Positions 33,117 through 41,772 of a DNA stretch of 64,000 bases are shown here, piece by piece. The stretch comes from Leptospira meyeri. Its GTDB lineage: Bacteria > Spirochaetota > Leptospiria > Leptospirales > Leptospiraceae. Position 1 is the first letter of the stretch; every line of letters begins with the position of its first letter. The notes beneath the pieces were generated by a model. The model saw only the letters and a list, made by a program, of their open reading frames with translations. It searched no databases and was not told the DNA's origin. Made by a program: the position numbers and the translations under genes. The stretch covers positions 62,001-126,000 of the forward strand of contig NZ_SORO01000004.1 in assembly GCF_004368965.1 (NCBI RefSeq), in the 5' to 3' direction.

Positions 33117-35129
33117 ATGCAGTTTCGAATTTCACTAATTGTTCTCTTTTGTTTCACGTTTTCTCTCCATTCTGAAGAGAAACCAGTCTATTCTGCCGCG
33201 ATGGCAAAAAAAGACATCACAGGTCCATCTGTTGGTGTTATGTTTTGGGGTTATGCGAGAGAGGACCAAACTGGACTTGGGATTCATACAAGGCAGTATG
33301 CTCGTTCCCTTGTCATTCGAGACCAAAGTTCCAAAAAACTTTTGGCTTATGTTACTGCGGAGGTGGGAGGAATACCTTTCGAAATCCAAAGAGATGTTGT
33401 GAAAAGACTTCAGCTAGAGTTAGATCCATCATTTAACTATGGCAATGTGTTAATCAATGCATCTCATACACACAGTGGTCCTGCGGGACATTTTCATTAT
33501 TCCGAAGTTTCTTTTTATTCAAAAGAATTCTATTCAGAATCTTATGCGGTTCTTAGAGATGGAATTTTTGAATCAATTAAAGAAGCTTATCAAAAATTAA
33601 AACCTGCTGAATTGATCGTCGGAAAGGCCATGGTGAAGGAAGCAGGGGTCAATCGGAGTCTTTCGGCATATCTTGCCAACCCAGAATTAGAAAGAAAAAC
33701 CTACTCGGACAACATTGATCGGGAAATGCTCCAACTAACAGTATCTATATCTGGAGTTCCAATTGGTTTTGTCAATTGGTATGGCGTACATCCAACTAAT
33801 ATTACTTTTGACAATCGTCTTATTTCTTCAGATAATAAGGGGATTGCATCTTTACTTGCAGAGTCAGAAGCCAAAAAACAAGGTTTAAACGATTTTGTTG
33901 CGATTTTTGCTCAAGCAAACGAAGGCGATGTCTCTCCCAATCTTAATTTAAACAACACCGGTCCAGGAAAGGACATGTATGACAGTAGTTTTATCATCGG
34001 CAAAAGACAATTTTTAGCTAGTCAAGAGATCTTAAAATCAGAACGCAAACGGTTGTCAGGTGGAATTTCTTTTACACAACGATTTATTGATATGAGTAAA
34101 CACCCTGTCAGTAGTGAATTTTCTGGAACAGGTAAAACAGAAACCACATGTCCTTCTGCATATGGATATTCATTTGCTGCTGGTTCTACGGAAGAAGGAG
34201 GAGGTCATTGGTTGTTCCACGAAGGTATGACAAACCAAAATCGTAGATTTTATATTGATTGGATTGCAAAGTTTATGTTGCAGTCTCCGTCTCAAGAGTT
34301 AAGAGAATGCCAAAATCCGAAAGCAGTCCTATTCCCTATGGGAGAGACAAAACCTATTCCGAGTCTTCCGCAAATTTTACCTTATGGCCTCGCAGTTGTT
34401 GGAAATTTAACGATTCTTGTTTTGCCACATGAAGTCACAACAATGTCGAGTCGAAGATTAAAAAAAGAAGTTCAGTCTATATTAAAAGATCAATCTTCAG
34501 AAATTGTATTGTCTGGGCTAACTAACGATTTTTCTGGATACATCACAACACCGGAAGAATATTCTACGCAAAATTATGAAGGTGGTCATACCTTACACGG
34601 ACCACAAAGTTTAAACGCCTTAAGGCAAGAGTTTCATAAAATGTCATTGGAGTTAAAAAGTGGTTCACCCGTTCCTACGACTACTGTTATGCCTTTGGAT
34701 TTGTCCGATCGAATTCATCCTTTGAAAATTCCTTCTGCTGACGTGATTTCAAATAAACCTCAAAATATCATTCAACCTAATGCGGAGACATATAAAAAAG
34801 GAGAAGTCATCTCTTGTCGAGTGGCTTCTGCACATCCCAATGTTGGTTATCCAAAAGTTTTTTCTTATCTTTGGGTTGAAGCTCTAGATGGAGGTAATTG
34901 GAAACCGATTCGGTCTGATGCAGATTTTGATACTAAATTTATTTATCAAAAACGAGGCCTTTGGGGCAAAAGTGAAGAAAGTTTAGAATTAATTTGGGAA
35001 ACAGGTGCTGAAACCAAATCTGGTGAATACCGATTGGTTCACGAAGGAATGTATCTCAGTGCAGATGGTAAAAAAAATCAATACCGTATAGAGTGTCCAA
35101 ACTTTAGAATAGGTGAAGGCAGAATATAA
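33117..35129 (+). CDS. Neutral/alkaline ceramidase
   Basis: A 670-residue secreted enzyme that should cleave ceramide to sphingosine and fatty acid. The signal peptide covers residues 1-19. The catalytic domain shows the family marks: KKDITGPSVGVMFWGYA near the start, the zinc-site ASHTHSGPAGHFHY near residue 118, VNWYGVHPTNITF, and the NEGDVSPN motif holding the catalytic serine. A C-terminal immunoglobulin-like domain (about 540-670) completes the usual architecture. The promoter just upstream implies a leaderless mRNA. Next on the same strand is a polytopic membrane gene 36 bp away. A secreted ceramidase in a probable saprophyte suggests feeding on eukaryotic lipid. Confidence 0.92.
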   Translation: MQFRISLIVLFCFTFSLHSEEKPVYSAAMAKKDITGPSVGVMFWGYAREDQTGLGIHTRQYARSLVIRDQSSKKLLAYVTAEVGGIPFEIQRDVVKRLQLELDPSFNYGNVLINASHTHSGPAGHFHYSEVSFYSKEFYSESYAVLRDGIFESIKEAYQKLKPAELIVGKAMVKEAGVNRSLSAYLANPELERKTYSDNIDREMLQLTVSISGVPIGFVNWYGVHPTNITFDNRLISSDNKGIASLLAESEAKKQGLNDFVAIFAQANEGDVSPNLNLNNTGPGKDMYDSSFIIGKRQFLASQEILKSERKRLSGGISFTQRFIDMSKHPVSSEFSGTGKTETTCPSAYGYSFAAGSTEEGGGHWLFHEGMTNQNRRFYIDWIAKFMLQSPSQELRECQNPKAVLFPMGETKPIPSLPQILPYGLAVVGNLTILVLPHEVTTMSSRRLKKEVQSILKDQSSEIVLSGLTNDFSGYITTPEEYSTQNYEGGHTLHGPQSLNALRQEFHKMSLELKSGSPVPTTTVMPLDLSDRIHPLKIPSADVISNKPQNIIQPNAETYKKGEVISCRVASAHPNVGYPKVFSYLWVEALDGGNWKPIRSDADFDTKFIYQKRGLWGKSEESLELIWETGAETKSGEYRLVHEGMYLSADGKKNQYRIECPNFRIGEGRI

Positions 35130-35165
35130 GATTGCCAAACAAATCAGATCCATTATTTTTTTGTA

Positions 35166-37538
35166 ATGGATCGACTTCCTTTTCGCCGAGTTGTATGGGC
35201 CAGATATTTGGCTTATGGACTTGGCTTTTTCATTTTACTATCACTTCCATTAAAATTTTGGTATTTGTTTTCTGGAGAGACTTTGAGCGGATGGGATACC
35301 CCGGGCCATATTGTTTTAGCTAAAGAGTTTGCAAAACAAATTCAATCAGGCACGGCAACTGGTTGGTCTGATGTTTGGTTTGGCGGCTTTCCTATCTTTT
35401 ATTTTTATCCTCCGTTCTATTATTTTTTAGTTTATCAAATTCATTTTATCTTTTCGACAAGTATCGAGTCTGCTTTTTCTATATCGATATTTCTAACGAT
35501 CATAAGTTTATTTTATTCCATTTATTTATTTGGAAAATATTTTTTATGGTCTCTCTATCCAAGATACATTCGTGTTTTATTGGGATTTTCTTCTGTTTTG
35601 TTTTACTTTAGTTATGCGGGAGAGGGATTACAGGGGACAAGTTTGGTAGGTATAGTTGAAGGGACAGTGATATCTAGTTTTTCTCATTCATTAATTCTTT
35701 TTGGGCTAGTATCATTGGATCGCTATAGAAAAAGTTTAAAGTCTGTTGATTTGGTACTTTTTTCCGGATTAACGTCTATTATTTTTTATTCGCATTTACT
35801 GAGTTCCGTTTTTTATTGTTTGGTTTTAGTTTTATATTTTTTTGAATATCGGTTCTTTGTTATAAGGAATATAAAACAGTTTTCTATCGTTGGATTCATT
35901 ATTTTTTCTTTAATCCTGCCTGTTGTTTATAATTATTTTAAATTCTCCGAATTCACTAGTGGTGTCTTTTATGGATTTGCATACCCTCCGTTGCTTTCTA
36001 TTTTAGGGAAGGATGTATTTGATTCTGCGTTAGCGGCATCTGCTAGAGGAGAAAATTTAACATTGGCGTACGTCGTTGGTTTGTTTAGCTCAGGCAGATG
36101 GTTGTCCATGGTTGCCTTGGTTCTTTTCTTATTTAATTTTAGAAAATTTCATAATTCGCCGCGAAGTAAACTAATCACTACGATTGCACTCGTTTTCTTT
36201 TGGTTGTCATTAGATTATTCGCTAGGTTACATCCTACCGAATTTTAAAATCCATAATTACCGCGCTTTCGATTGTTTCTTTATTGCCTTTTCGATTCTGT
36301 TTCCATTTGGCATTCGCTCCATTACTGGGAAAAGAACCGGGAAACTTCCTTTGTTTCCTTTAATTTATTTTGTAGTCATCGTTCAGTTTTTTTTGTTTTT
36401 AAATTTTGATCTGACTAAATATCAAAAATACTCTTCTCCACTTTGGGCAAAAGCAAGAAGTGCCGAAGAACTAGAATTATATGATAATCTGACAGAAAAA
36501 TTAAAATCCTTACCCAAAGAGGCATTGGTCCAACCAGAAATTGTTAAATCGAAGTTAATGTTTGGGACTCCTCATTTTTGGTTACCACTTTTATACAATG
36601 CAGGAGTTCGAAACAATCTTGGTTTAACAGTAGAGTCTTCTTATTATTCCACACTAGTCTTTAATTGGCAAGAATTTGGTTTTGGACATTGTTTTCGTTG
36701 GGGAACGGATTTGGATTGGAGAGACACTCTTATATCTCTGCGAAGTAAAGGGAAAGACTCAGGATATTATTTAGATTTTTTACTTCGTTCTGGAGTGACT
36801 CATTTGGTTGGATTTACGCCAGAATACCATGATTATTTGGATCTGCATAAAGATCGTATACAATTAGTCGCTACGGAATCCCCATTTTCTATTGTAAAAA
36901 TTTTACCAAGTACAATTCAAAAACAAATTAAACCGCTCGCTCTCATTCATTCTGATCTTTTCAATTCAAATTTTGATTATGGATATAGAGATTTTCTCAA
37001 AACCAGTAATTTTTTACAAATGCATCTAACCAATGCTGGTTATAGAACAAAAATCATTAGGATCAATCGAAAACAACTAGAACAAATGGATTTACTTGTA
37101 CCTTTCTTTTCTGCAGTGGTTGTGATGAGTAAGGAAAAAGGATTTGGTGAAGATTCTTTTCTGGAAAGTTTAAAAAACAAAATGATTCCATCAATTGTAT
37201 TACAAGAATCTGCACTTTTACCTCCAGAAAATCATCAGACTACGAAAGCTTTATCTCTTTTTTTGAATCAGATTCCAATTAGTTCAGAAACGAATAGAAA
37301 CCAATTCGAAACACAGTCTTTTTTTAAAGGGAGAAGTTCAAATGCCTTTGATCTTTTGTTAGATGATACTGGGAGAGAGTTTATCTTGGCAAATGATAGA
37401 AAGAATGCCGAAACTCCCGCATTACCTTCTACGGGAGGAGTTGTTTACCTGATTGGTATGGTATTGTCTTTTTTACTTATGTTTGTTGGGATCTTGACGA
37501 AGATATCGTATTTTTCATTCTCAAAAACCAGTCGATAA
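35166..37538 (+). CDS. Polytopic membrane protein (PTPS-related / GT-C-like)
   Basis: A 790-residue protein with about ten or eleven helices in residues 15-420 and one at the C-terminus (about 760-782), with a soluble domain between. The first external loop GWDTPGHIVLAKEFAKQI, followed by WFGGFPIFYFYPPFYYF, resembles the 6-pyruvoyl-tetrahydropterin-synthase-related membrane family, which has a GT-C-like outline; the Asp in that loop could bind a lipid-linked sugar. Despite the family name no pterin role is implied. It follows the ceramidase by 36 bp and may share its transcript. The last 94 bp overlap the convergent membrane gene. Confidence 0.75.
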   Translation: MDRLPFRRVVWARYLAYGLGFFILLSLPLKFWYLFSGETLSGWDTPGHIVLAKEFAKQIQSGTATGWSDVWFGGFPIFYFYPPFYYFLVYQIHFIFSTSIESAFSISIFLTIISLFYSIYLFGKYFLWSLYPRYIRVLLGFSSVLFYFSYAGEGLQGTSLVGIVEGTVISSFSHSLILFGLVSLDRYRKSLKSVDLVLFSGLTSIIFYSHLLSSVFYCLVLVLYFFEYRFFVIRNIKQFSIVGFIIFSLILPVVYNYFKFSEFTSGVFYGFAYPPLLSILGKDVFDSALAASARGENLTLAYVVGLFSSGRWLSMVALVLFLFNFRKFHNSPRSKLITTIALVFFWLSLDYSLGYILPNFKIHNYRAFDCFFIAFSILFPFGIRSITGKRTGKLPLFPLIYFVVIVQFFLFLNFDLTKYQKYSSPLWAKARSAEELELYDNLTEKLKSLPKEALVQPEIVKSKLMFGTPHFWLPLLYNAGVRNNLGLTVESSYYSTLVFNWQEFGFGHCFRWGTDLDWRDTLISLRSKGKDSGYYLDFLLRSGVTHLVGFTPEYHDYLDLHKDRIQLVATESPFSIVKILPSTIQKQIKPLALIHSDLFNSNFDYGYRDFLKTSNFLQMHLTNAGYRTKIIRINRKQLEQMDLLVPFFSAVVVMSKEKGFGEDSFLESLKNKMIPSIVLQESALLPPENHQTTKALSLFLNQIPISSETNRNQFETQSFFKGRSSNAFDLLLDDTGREFILANDRKNAETPALPSTGGVVYLIGMVLSFLLMFVGILTKISYFSFSKTSR

Positions 37539-38884
37539 TCAGTGGATAACCTTTTGAATTCGGAGCTAGAGTAACTATAATAATGTTTATTGATCACAAC
37601 GGTACTATAGTTCATGATCTTGGGGATATGTTGGAACCCTTGGACATTTCCTTCAAAAAAAGCTTTTTGTGTAAAGTATTGGTCTTGGTTGTATGACCAG
37701 GCATACAAAGGGTTGAGACCAAATAAAAATTTGTATTCGGGAACTCTAAAAGTAAAGTACGGATAGTCGGCCCATGAAAGGAAAATTTTTTCCCCTTTCG
37801 GGATATTAAATCGAATCCACTCGGTGACTATATATCCATATTTTGTTTCTGAAGATCGAAACTGCTGTCCCATTTTTTCATATGCAACTGGGAACTGGAT
37901 GATAAAAAGTGTTATCCCTATGAGGAGTTGAAATTTATTCGAGATTCTTATATTCAAAAAAATGAATATAAAGAACATGAGCCAACTCATTTCAAAAACC
38001 CTCATGGAGGCTCCGGCAAATATCAAACTAAGGATTCCTAAAAATAAAAATACTAAACTTTTTGGATGAAATACGTTATTTATTTTTTCCCTAAAGACCA
38101 AAAACAATATTGGTAATATAGGTAAAAAACCTAAAATGAGGATTTCTCTCGTTGGGGGTAACCATTCCGCAATAGCTTCCACTCCTGGTGGTGGAATGGA
38201 TTGGATCACAAGTTCGATGAAATATCCTTTGAATTGAAAAGGAAAAGATGGATGGAGAACTAAGCCAAAAACCATTCCCAAAACAGAGGTCAAAAATATT
38301 TTTGTTTGTTCTTTGTTATTTTCTAAGCAGATTATAAATAATCCAGTAAAAAATAAAAAAGGAAATCCGCTATAAGACCAAACCGATAAAAAGGAAAGAA
38401 AAAAAATCCACTTCGTATATTTTATATTCCAAATTCTTAATATTAGGAAATAAAGCGTAAAGAATAATAAATTCCCTCTCCCGAATAACATTCTGCCTGT
38501 AAACAAAACAGAACCTAGAATAAAAAAAATAACAATAAGGTAAGGAGATAGGTTAGGTGATTCTGATTCTATATACTTTGTGATTTGGTATAATAAATTC
38601 CCAATTGAAACTAAGATAAATAGTTTGATTGCGATTGTTTCCTCAATTGGCAAAAAAAGAAATGGAATTTGTATTAGATGAAAGAGGAAATGATAATCGG
38701 TGAATTCTCTGGATTGGATTCCAATTTCTGGCCATGGAAGTTTGGAAACAAAACCTTCCTTTAAATAGAGTTTTGCGACTGCAAAATGATAAAATATATC
38801 AGCATCAGGTATACCTGTATAGGCAAAAAGAAGGATTCCGTAAAGAATGATTCCTAAGAGGATTGCATAGCGAAACGTTGTCAC
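37445..38884 (-). CDS. Polytopic membrane protein, GT-C glycosyltransferase-like
   Basis: A 479-residue protein with about ten helices and a short soluble C-terminal part. The first loop after helix 1, TGIPDADIFYHFAVAKLYLKEG, has the acidic D-x-D spaced like the catalytic loop of GT-C lipid-linked sugar transferases, and a later LSWADYPYFTF segment faces the same side. I infer a transferase-like role but cannot name the substrate. Its 3' end overlaps the convergent 790-residue gene by 94 bp, so both stops lie inside the neighbour. The minus-strand neighbour upstream is a beta-propeller lipoprotein 21 bp away. Confidence 0.7.
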   Translation of the reverse strand: MTTFRYAILLGIILYGILLFAYTGIPDADIFYHFAVAKLYLKEGFVSKLPWPEIGIQSREFTDYHFLFHLIQIPFLFLPIEETIAIKLFILVSIGNLLYQITKYIESESPNLSPYLIVIFFILGSVLFTGRMLFGRGNLLFFTLYFLILRIWNIKYTKWIFFLSFLSVWSYSGFPFLFFTGLFIICLENNKEQTKIFLTSVLGMVFGLVLHPSFPFQFKGYFIELVIQSIPPPGVEAIAEWLPPTREILILGFLPILPILFLVFREKINNVFHPKSLVFLFLGILSLIFAGASMRVFEMSWLMFFIFIFLNIRISNKFQLLIGITLFIIQFPVAYEKMGQQFRSSETKYGYIVTEWIRFNIPKGEKIFLSWADYPYFTFRVPEYKFLFGLNPLYAWSYNQDQYFTQKAFFEGNVQGFQHIPKIMNYSTVVINKHYYSYSSSEFKRLSTDYRLVFENEKYDIFVKIPTNISKKDNTIPIR

Positions 38885-38905
38885 AGCTAGAAAAAGTTTT
38901 TTTTC

Positions 38906-40213
38906 TTAATGGTAATAACGTTGGATTGGTTTTATATCTTGTGGTGCATATCCATTTGCCATAGGGCTAATGGTCACAGGGGAATTTTGACCTTTACTTA
39001 GTGTTCCGTCAGGGGATAACTTAAAGTATTCAATTTGGTAATTGTTTGTCGTTCCACCTGTGTCCGAAGTAAAATAGACAAATTTTCCACTTTTATCCCA
39101 TTGTAGAGCATTTGGTCCATTTCCCGCTGTAAATTTCTGATTCGTTTGGATTAGGTTTCCAGATGAAGGATCAATTTGGAGTAAACGAATATTATATGTC
39201 GCACCTGTTTGGTATAGAAACGCAGCATAATTTCCCGTTGGATCCACAGCTAAACTTGTGGAGGAGTTCAAATTTGGTATATGTGCGGAAAACGAAGGAT
39301 CGGGTGAAAACGGCGAACCTGGCAATAAAGTCAATATTCCAGAATTATCATACCTGTACCCATAAATTGGATATGTTGAATTTACTGATGTACCATATAA
39401 CAACCGTTTTGATTCGACGATGCATAAGTTTTCGAAAAAGGCAGGATTATCTGGTAGTGTAACAGGTGTTCCGCCTACTAATGTAACGCTATCTGGACCT
39501 GTTTTTTTGTGTACATTGATTCCAAATGGAGCAATCGAAGTCGACAACGAAAAAATTAAGTCATCATTATCACTTGCTCTTACTGCCACTGGGTTACAGC
39601 CAACAGAATACGGGTAACTTCCTACGTTATTTGTTGATAATGATCCAGTGATCGGATTACGGCTCCAACGACTGTTAGATGTTGGGTTAGATGCTGAATT
39701 GATTTGATACACTGTTGTTCCATCGGAACTAAAACCCATTACACGGGGAGTCCCGATTGCAGGTTGGTCTTCGAGAAGGCTGATACTCCGATCTGTGCCA
39801 TACCGGTGAACCACGATTCGGTTACTCGGATAATCTGTAAACGTAACAATATCCCGAGAACTTGGAGGCACTCCGATCCGGTACGGGCTACATCCAGGGA
39901 AAGCGGAAGAACTTGATGCCCGTACATCGCTGACGTAATCATCAATGACTCCAATTTCGCTATCCACACGATAGACTCGTATTCCTGCTTCGTAAGGTAT
40001 GGTGCTTTTTTTTAAAACTACAGCCAGTGCATCGGGTAATACCTTTTCAATCAGGAAGTACCGAACAAATTCCGCAAAAACTGACTGCTTCGCAAACTCG
40101 TCAGAAAGTGGATCGCCCGGATTGTTTAATTCAGGCATCTTACATTGGAAGCCAAAGGCGAAGAAAACCGTTACGAATAAAACACGTGAAATGAAATGAG
40201 AACGAACTGTCAT
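38906..40213 (-). CDS. Lipoprotein with lactonase-like beta-propeller
   Basis: A 435-residue exported lipoprotein; the lipobox is FGFQC, with Cys near residue 24. After an extended region comes a repeat-rich domain with blades such as IGVIDDYVSDVRASSS, GFSSDGTTVYQI, AVDPTGNYAAFLY, and NALQWDKSGKFVYFTSDTGG, the D-x-S/T-G-K-F/Y-x-Y pattern of the YncE/6-phosphogluconolactonase-type propeller. Such leptospiral lipoproteins are usually surface or periplasmic and of unknown role. It is 21 bp upstream of the GT-C-like gene and may be co-transcribed with it. Confidence 0.8.
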   Translation of the reverse strand: MTVRSHFISRVLFVTVFFAFGFQCKMPELNNPGDPLSDEFAKQSVFAEFVRYFLIEKVLPDALAVVLKKSTIPYEAGIRVYRVDSEIGVIDDYVSDVRASSSSAFPGCSPYRIGVPPSSRDIVTFTDYPSNRIVVHRYGTDRSISLLEDQPAIGTPRVMGFSSDGTTVYQINSASNPTSNSRWSRNPITGSLSTNNVGSYPYSVGCNPVAVRASDNDDLIFSLSTSIAPFGINVHKKTGPDSVTLVGGTPVTLPDNPAFFENLCIVESKRLLYGTSVNSTYPIYGYRYDNSGILTLLPGSPFSPDPSFSAHIPNLNSSTSLAVDPTGNYAAFLYQTGATYNIRLLQIDPSSGNLIQTNQKFTAGNGPNALQWDKSGKFVYFTSDTGGTTNNYQIEYFKLSPDGTLSKGQNSPVTISPMANGYAPQDIKPIQRYYH

Positions 40214-40481
40214 AAGATCCTTCTATTAGGGACAGGCTTTCGAAAACGGACACCTGGCTTGCATGCAATTTATTGACTGACTCTTTTACTGGTACATATC
40301 ATTTTTCCCATGTCAATTCAAATTGTCAGGACCCGTTCTGGTTGTACGGATAAGAAAATAGACAAATGTTTAGAAATATTTCTTCCGTTCGAAATCCCAA
40401 TCCTTTCGAAAAACAAGTTGTGGGAAATCCGTATCTAATGGAAATTTTAGGAAAAAAGAACAGGGATATAAGAGGGAACGT

Positions 40482-41285
40482 ATGAGCGAATTTTACCGAG
40501 ATGAATGGGTTTGGATTACGGGAGCTTCCTCTGGAATTGGAAAAGAACTAGTTTCCCAAGCCTACCAACAGAAAGCAAAGGTCCTCCTCGCTTCCCGTAA
40601 AACAAAGGATCTAGAAGCACTAGCAAAAGAACTTCATTTAGAGAAAGGTCGTTACGCTGTGGAAAAATTAGATTTAGAAGATTATCAATCTACCGCAGGT
40701 TTTGCCAAACGTTGTTTGCAAAAGTATGGGATTCCGAAAGTAGTGATTCATAATGGTGGGATCAGCCAAAGATCTTTAACAAAAGAAACAAATTTAATTA
40801 CTTTAGAAAAGATTATGAACACTAACTTTTATGGGGCTGCGGAAATGACTCGTGCGATGATCCCACAAATATTGGGGAAAAAAGATGTTCACTTTGCCGT
40901 GATCTCAAGTGTTGCTGGGAAAATTGGTAGTCCACTTCGATCTGCTTATTCTGCCTCCAAATTCGCATTAGTTGGCTTTTTTCATTCTTTACGATCAGAG
41001 GAAGAAAAATCGGGAATTTTTGTGACTATGGTATACCCAGGTTTTATCCAAACCAATATTTCAAAGAATGCACTCAAAGGTGACGGATCTTCCACAGGCA
41101 CGATGGATTCTGTGATTGCGGCTGGTTTACCAGTTCAGTTATGCGCACATAGAATTCTACATGCAGTTGCAAATAAACAGCGTGAAGTTGTCATTGCAGG
41201 CATTAAGGAAAAATTTGGATTGTTTTTACAGACAGTATACCCTTCCTTATTTTTTAAAATGATTCAAAATGCAAAGGTAAGGTAA
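40482..41285 (+). CDS. Short-chain dehydrogenase/reductase
   Basis: A 267-residue cytoplasmic or membrane-associated NAD(P)H-dependent oxidoreductase. The Rossmann motif TGASSGIG is at residues 14-21, the NGGIS strand turn near 92, the catalytic serine in AVISSVAGK and the YSASK catalytic Tyr-Lys near residue 157. The overall layout, with a hydrophobic C-terminal tail (FGLFLQTVYPSLFFKMI), is like DHRS7-type SDRs acting on lipids or retinoid-like substrates; the substrate here is unknown. The ATG has an AGAGGGAACG site upstream. The small exported protein gene follows 15 bp later. Confidence 0.9.
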   Translation: MSEFYRDEWVWITGASSGIGKELVSQAYQQKAKVLLASRKTKDLEALAKELHLEKGRYAVEKLDLEDYQSTAGFAKRCLQKYGIPKVVIHNGGISQRSLTKETNLITLEKIMNTNFYGAAEMTRAMIPQILGKKDVHFAVISSVAGKIGSPLRSAYSASKFALVGFFHSLRSEEEKSGIFVTMVYPGFIQTNISKNALKGDGSSTGTMDSVIAAGLPVQLCAHRILHAVANKQREVVIAGIKEKFGLFLQTVYPSLFFKMIQNAKVR

Positions 41286-41300
41286 TAGGAGAATACAGAT

Positions 41301-41720
41301 TTGAAACAATTATTTTATGCTTTAGGAATGATTCTATTTCTAACACTGGGAGTTTTTGCTGAACCACCCGTACTCGATTATAAAACTAAAACAAAATCTA
41401 ACGAAAAAGAACGGACCTATTTATTAGATTTATTGCGGGCAAATCTCTCCAATGAGTTTAAACAGGAGTTTGTTTTTATTGTAGAACATTTTAAAATTTC
41501 TGGAGATTATGCTTGGTTTCGTGGAACGGCCAAACGGAAAGATGGAAAAGAAATTTACTTATCGGAAGATATCCCCTATGATTGTTGCCATGTAGAAGCA
41601 TTATTCAAAAAAGTAAATGGGAAGTGGCAGATTTCTGAATCAGGAGCATTTAGTACGGATGTTTGGTGGGATGGGATTCAGTCCCGTTATCCAAAGGCTA
41701 CCAAAGAAATTTTTCAATAA
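41301..41720 (+). CDS. Small exported protein of unknown function
   Basis: A 139-residue protein with a clear signal peptide (residues 1-20, ending VFAE). The mature part is about 118 residues with a single C-C pair (DCCH) and repeated aromatic/charged stretches (FKISGDYAWFRGTAKRKDGKEI, then VNGKWQISESG), a pattern like SnoaL/NTF2-type or DUF4440-like folds, but I do not assign it. TTG start with an AGGAG site six bases upstream. It follows the SDR by 15 bp and precedes the P-type ATPase by 52 bp, so it may belong to either unit. Confidence 0.75.
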   Translation: MKQLFYALGMILFLTLGVFAEPPVLDYKTKTKSNEKERTYLLDLLRANLSNEFKQEFVFIVEHFKISGDYAWFRGTAKRKDGKEIYLSEDIPYDCCHVEALFKKVNGKWQISESGAFSTDVWWDGIQSRYPKATKEIFQ

Positions 41721-41772
41721 TCTGAATATTTGTCAGAGGTTTTGATATTGTGATAGAATCTCCATTTAGGTT

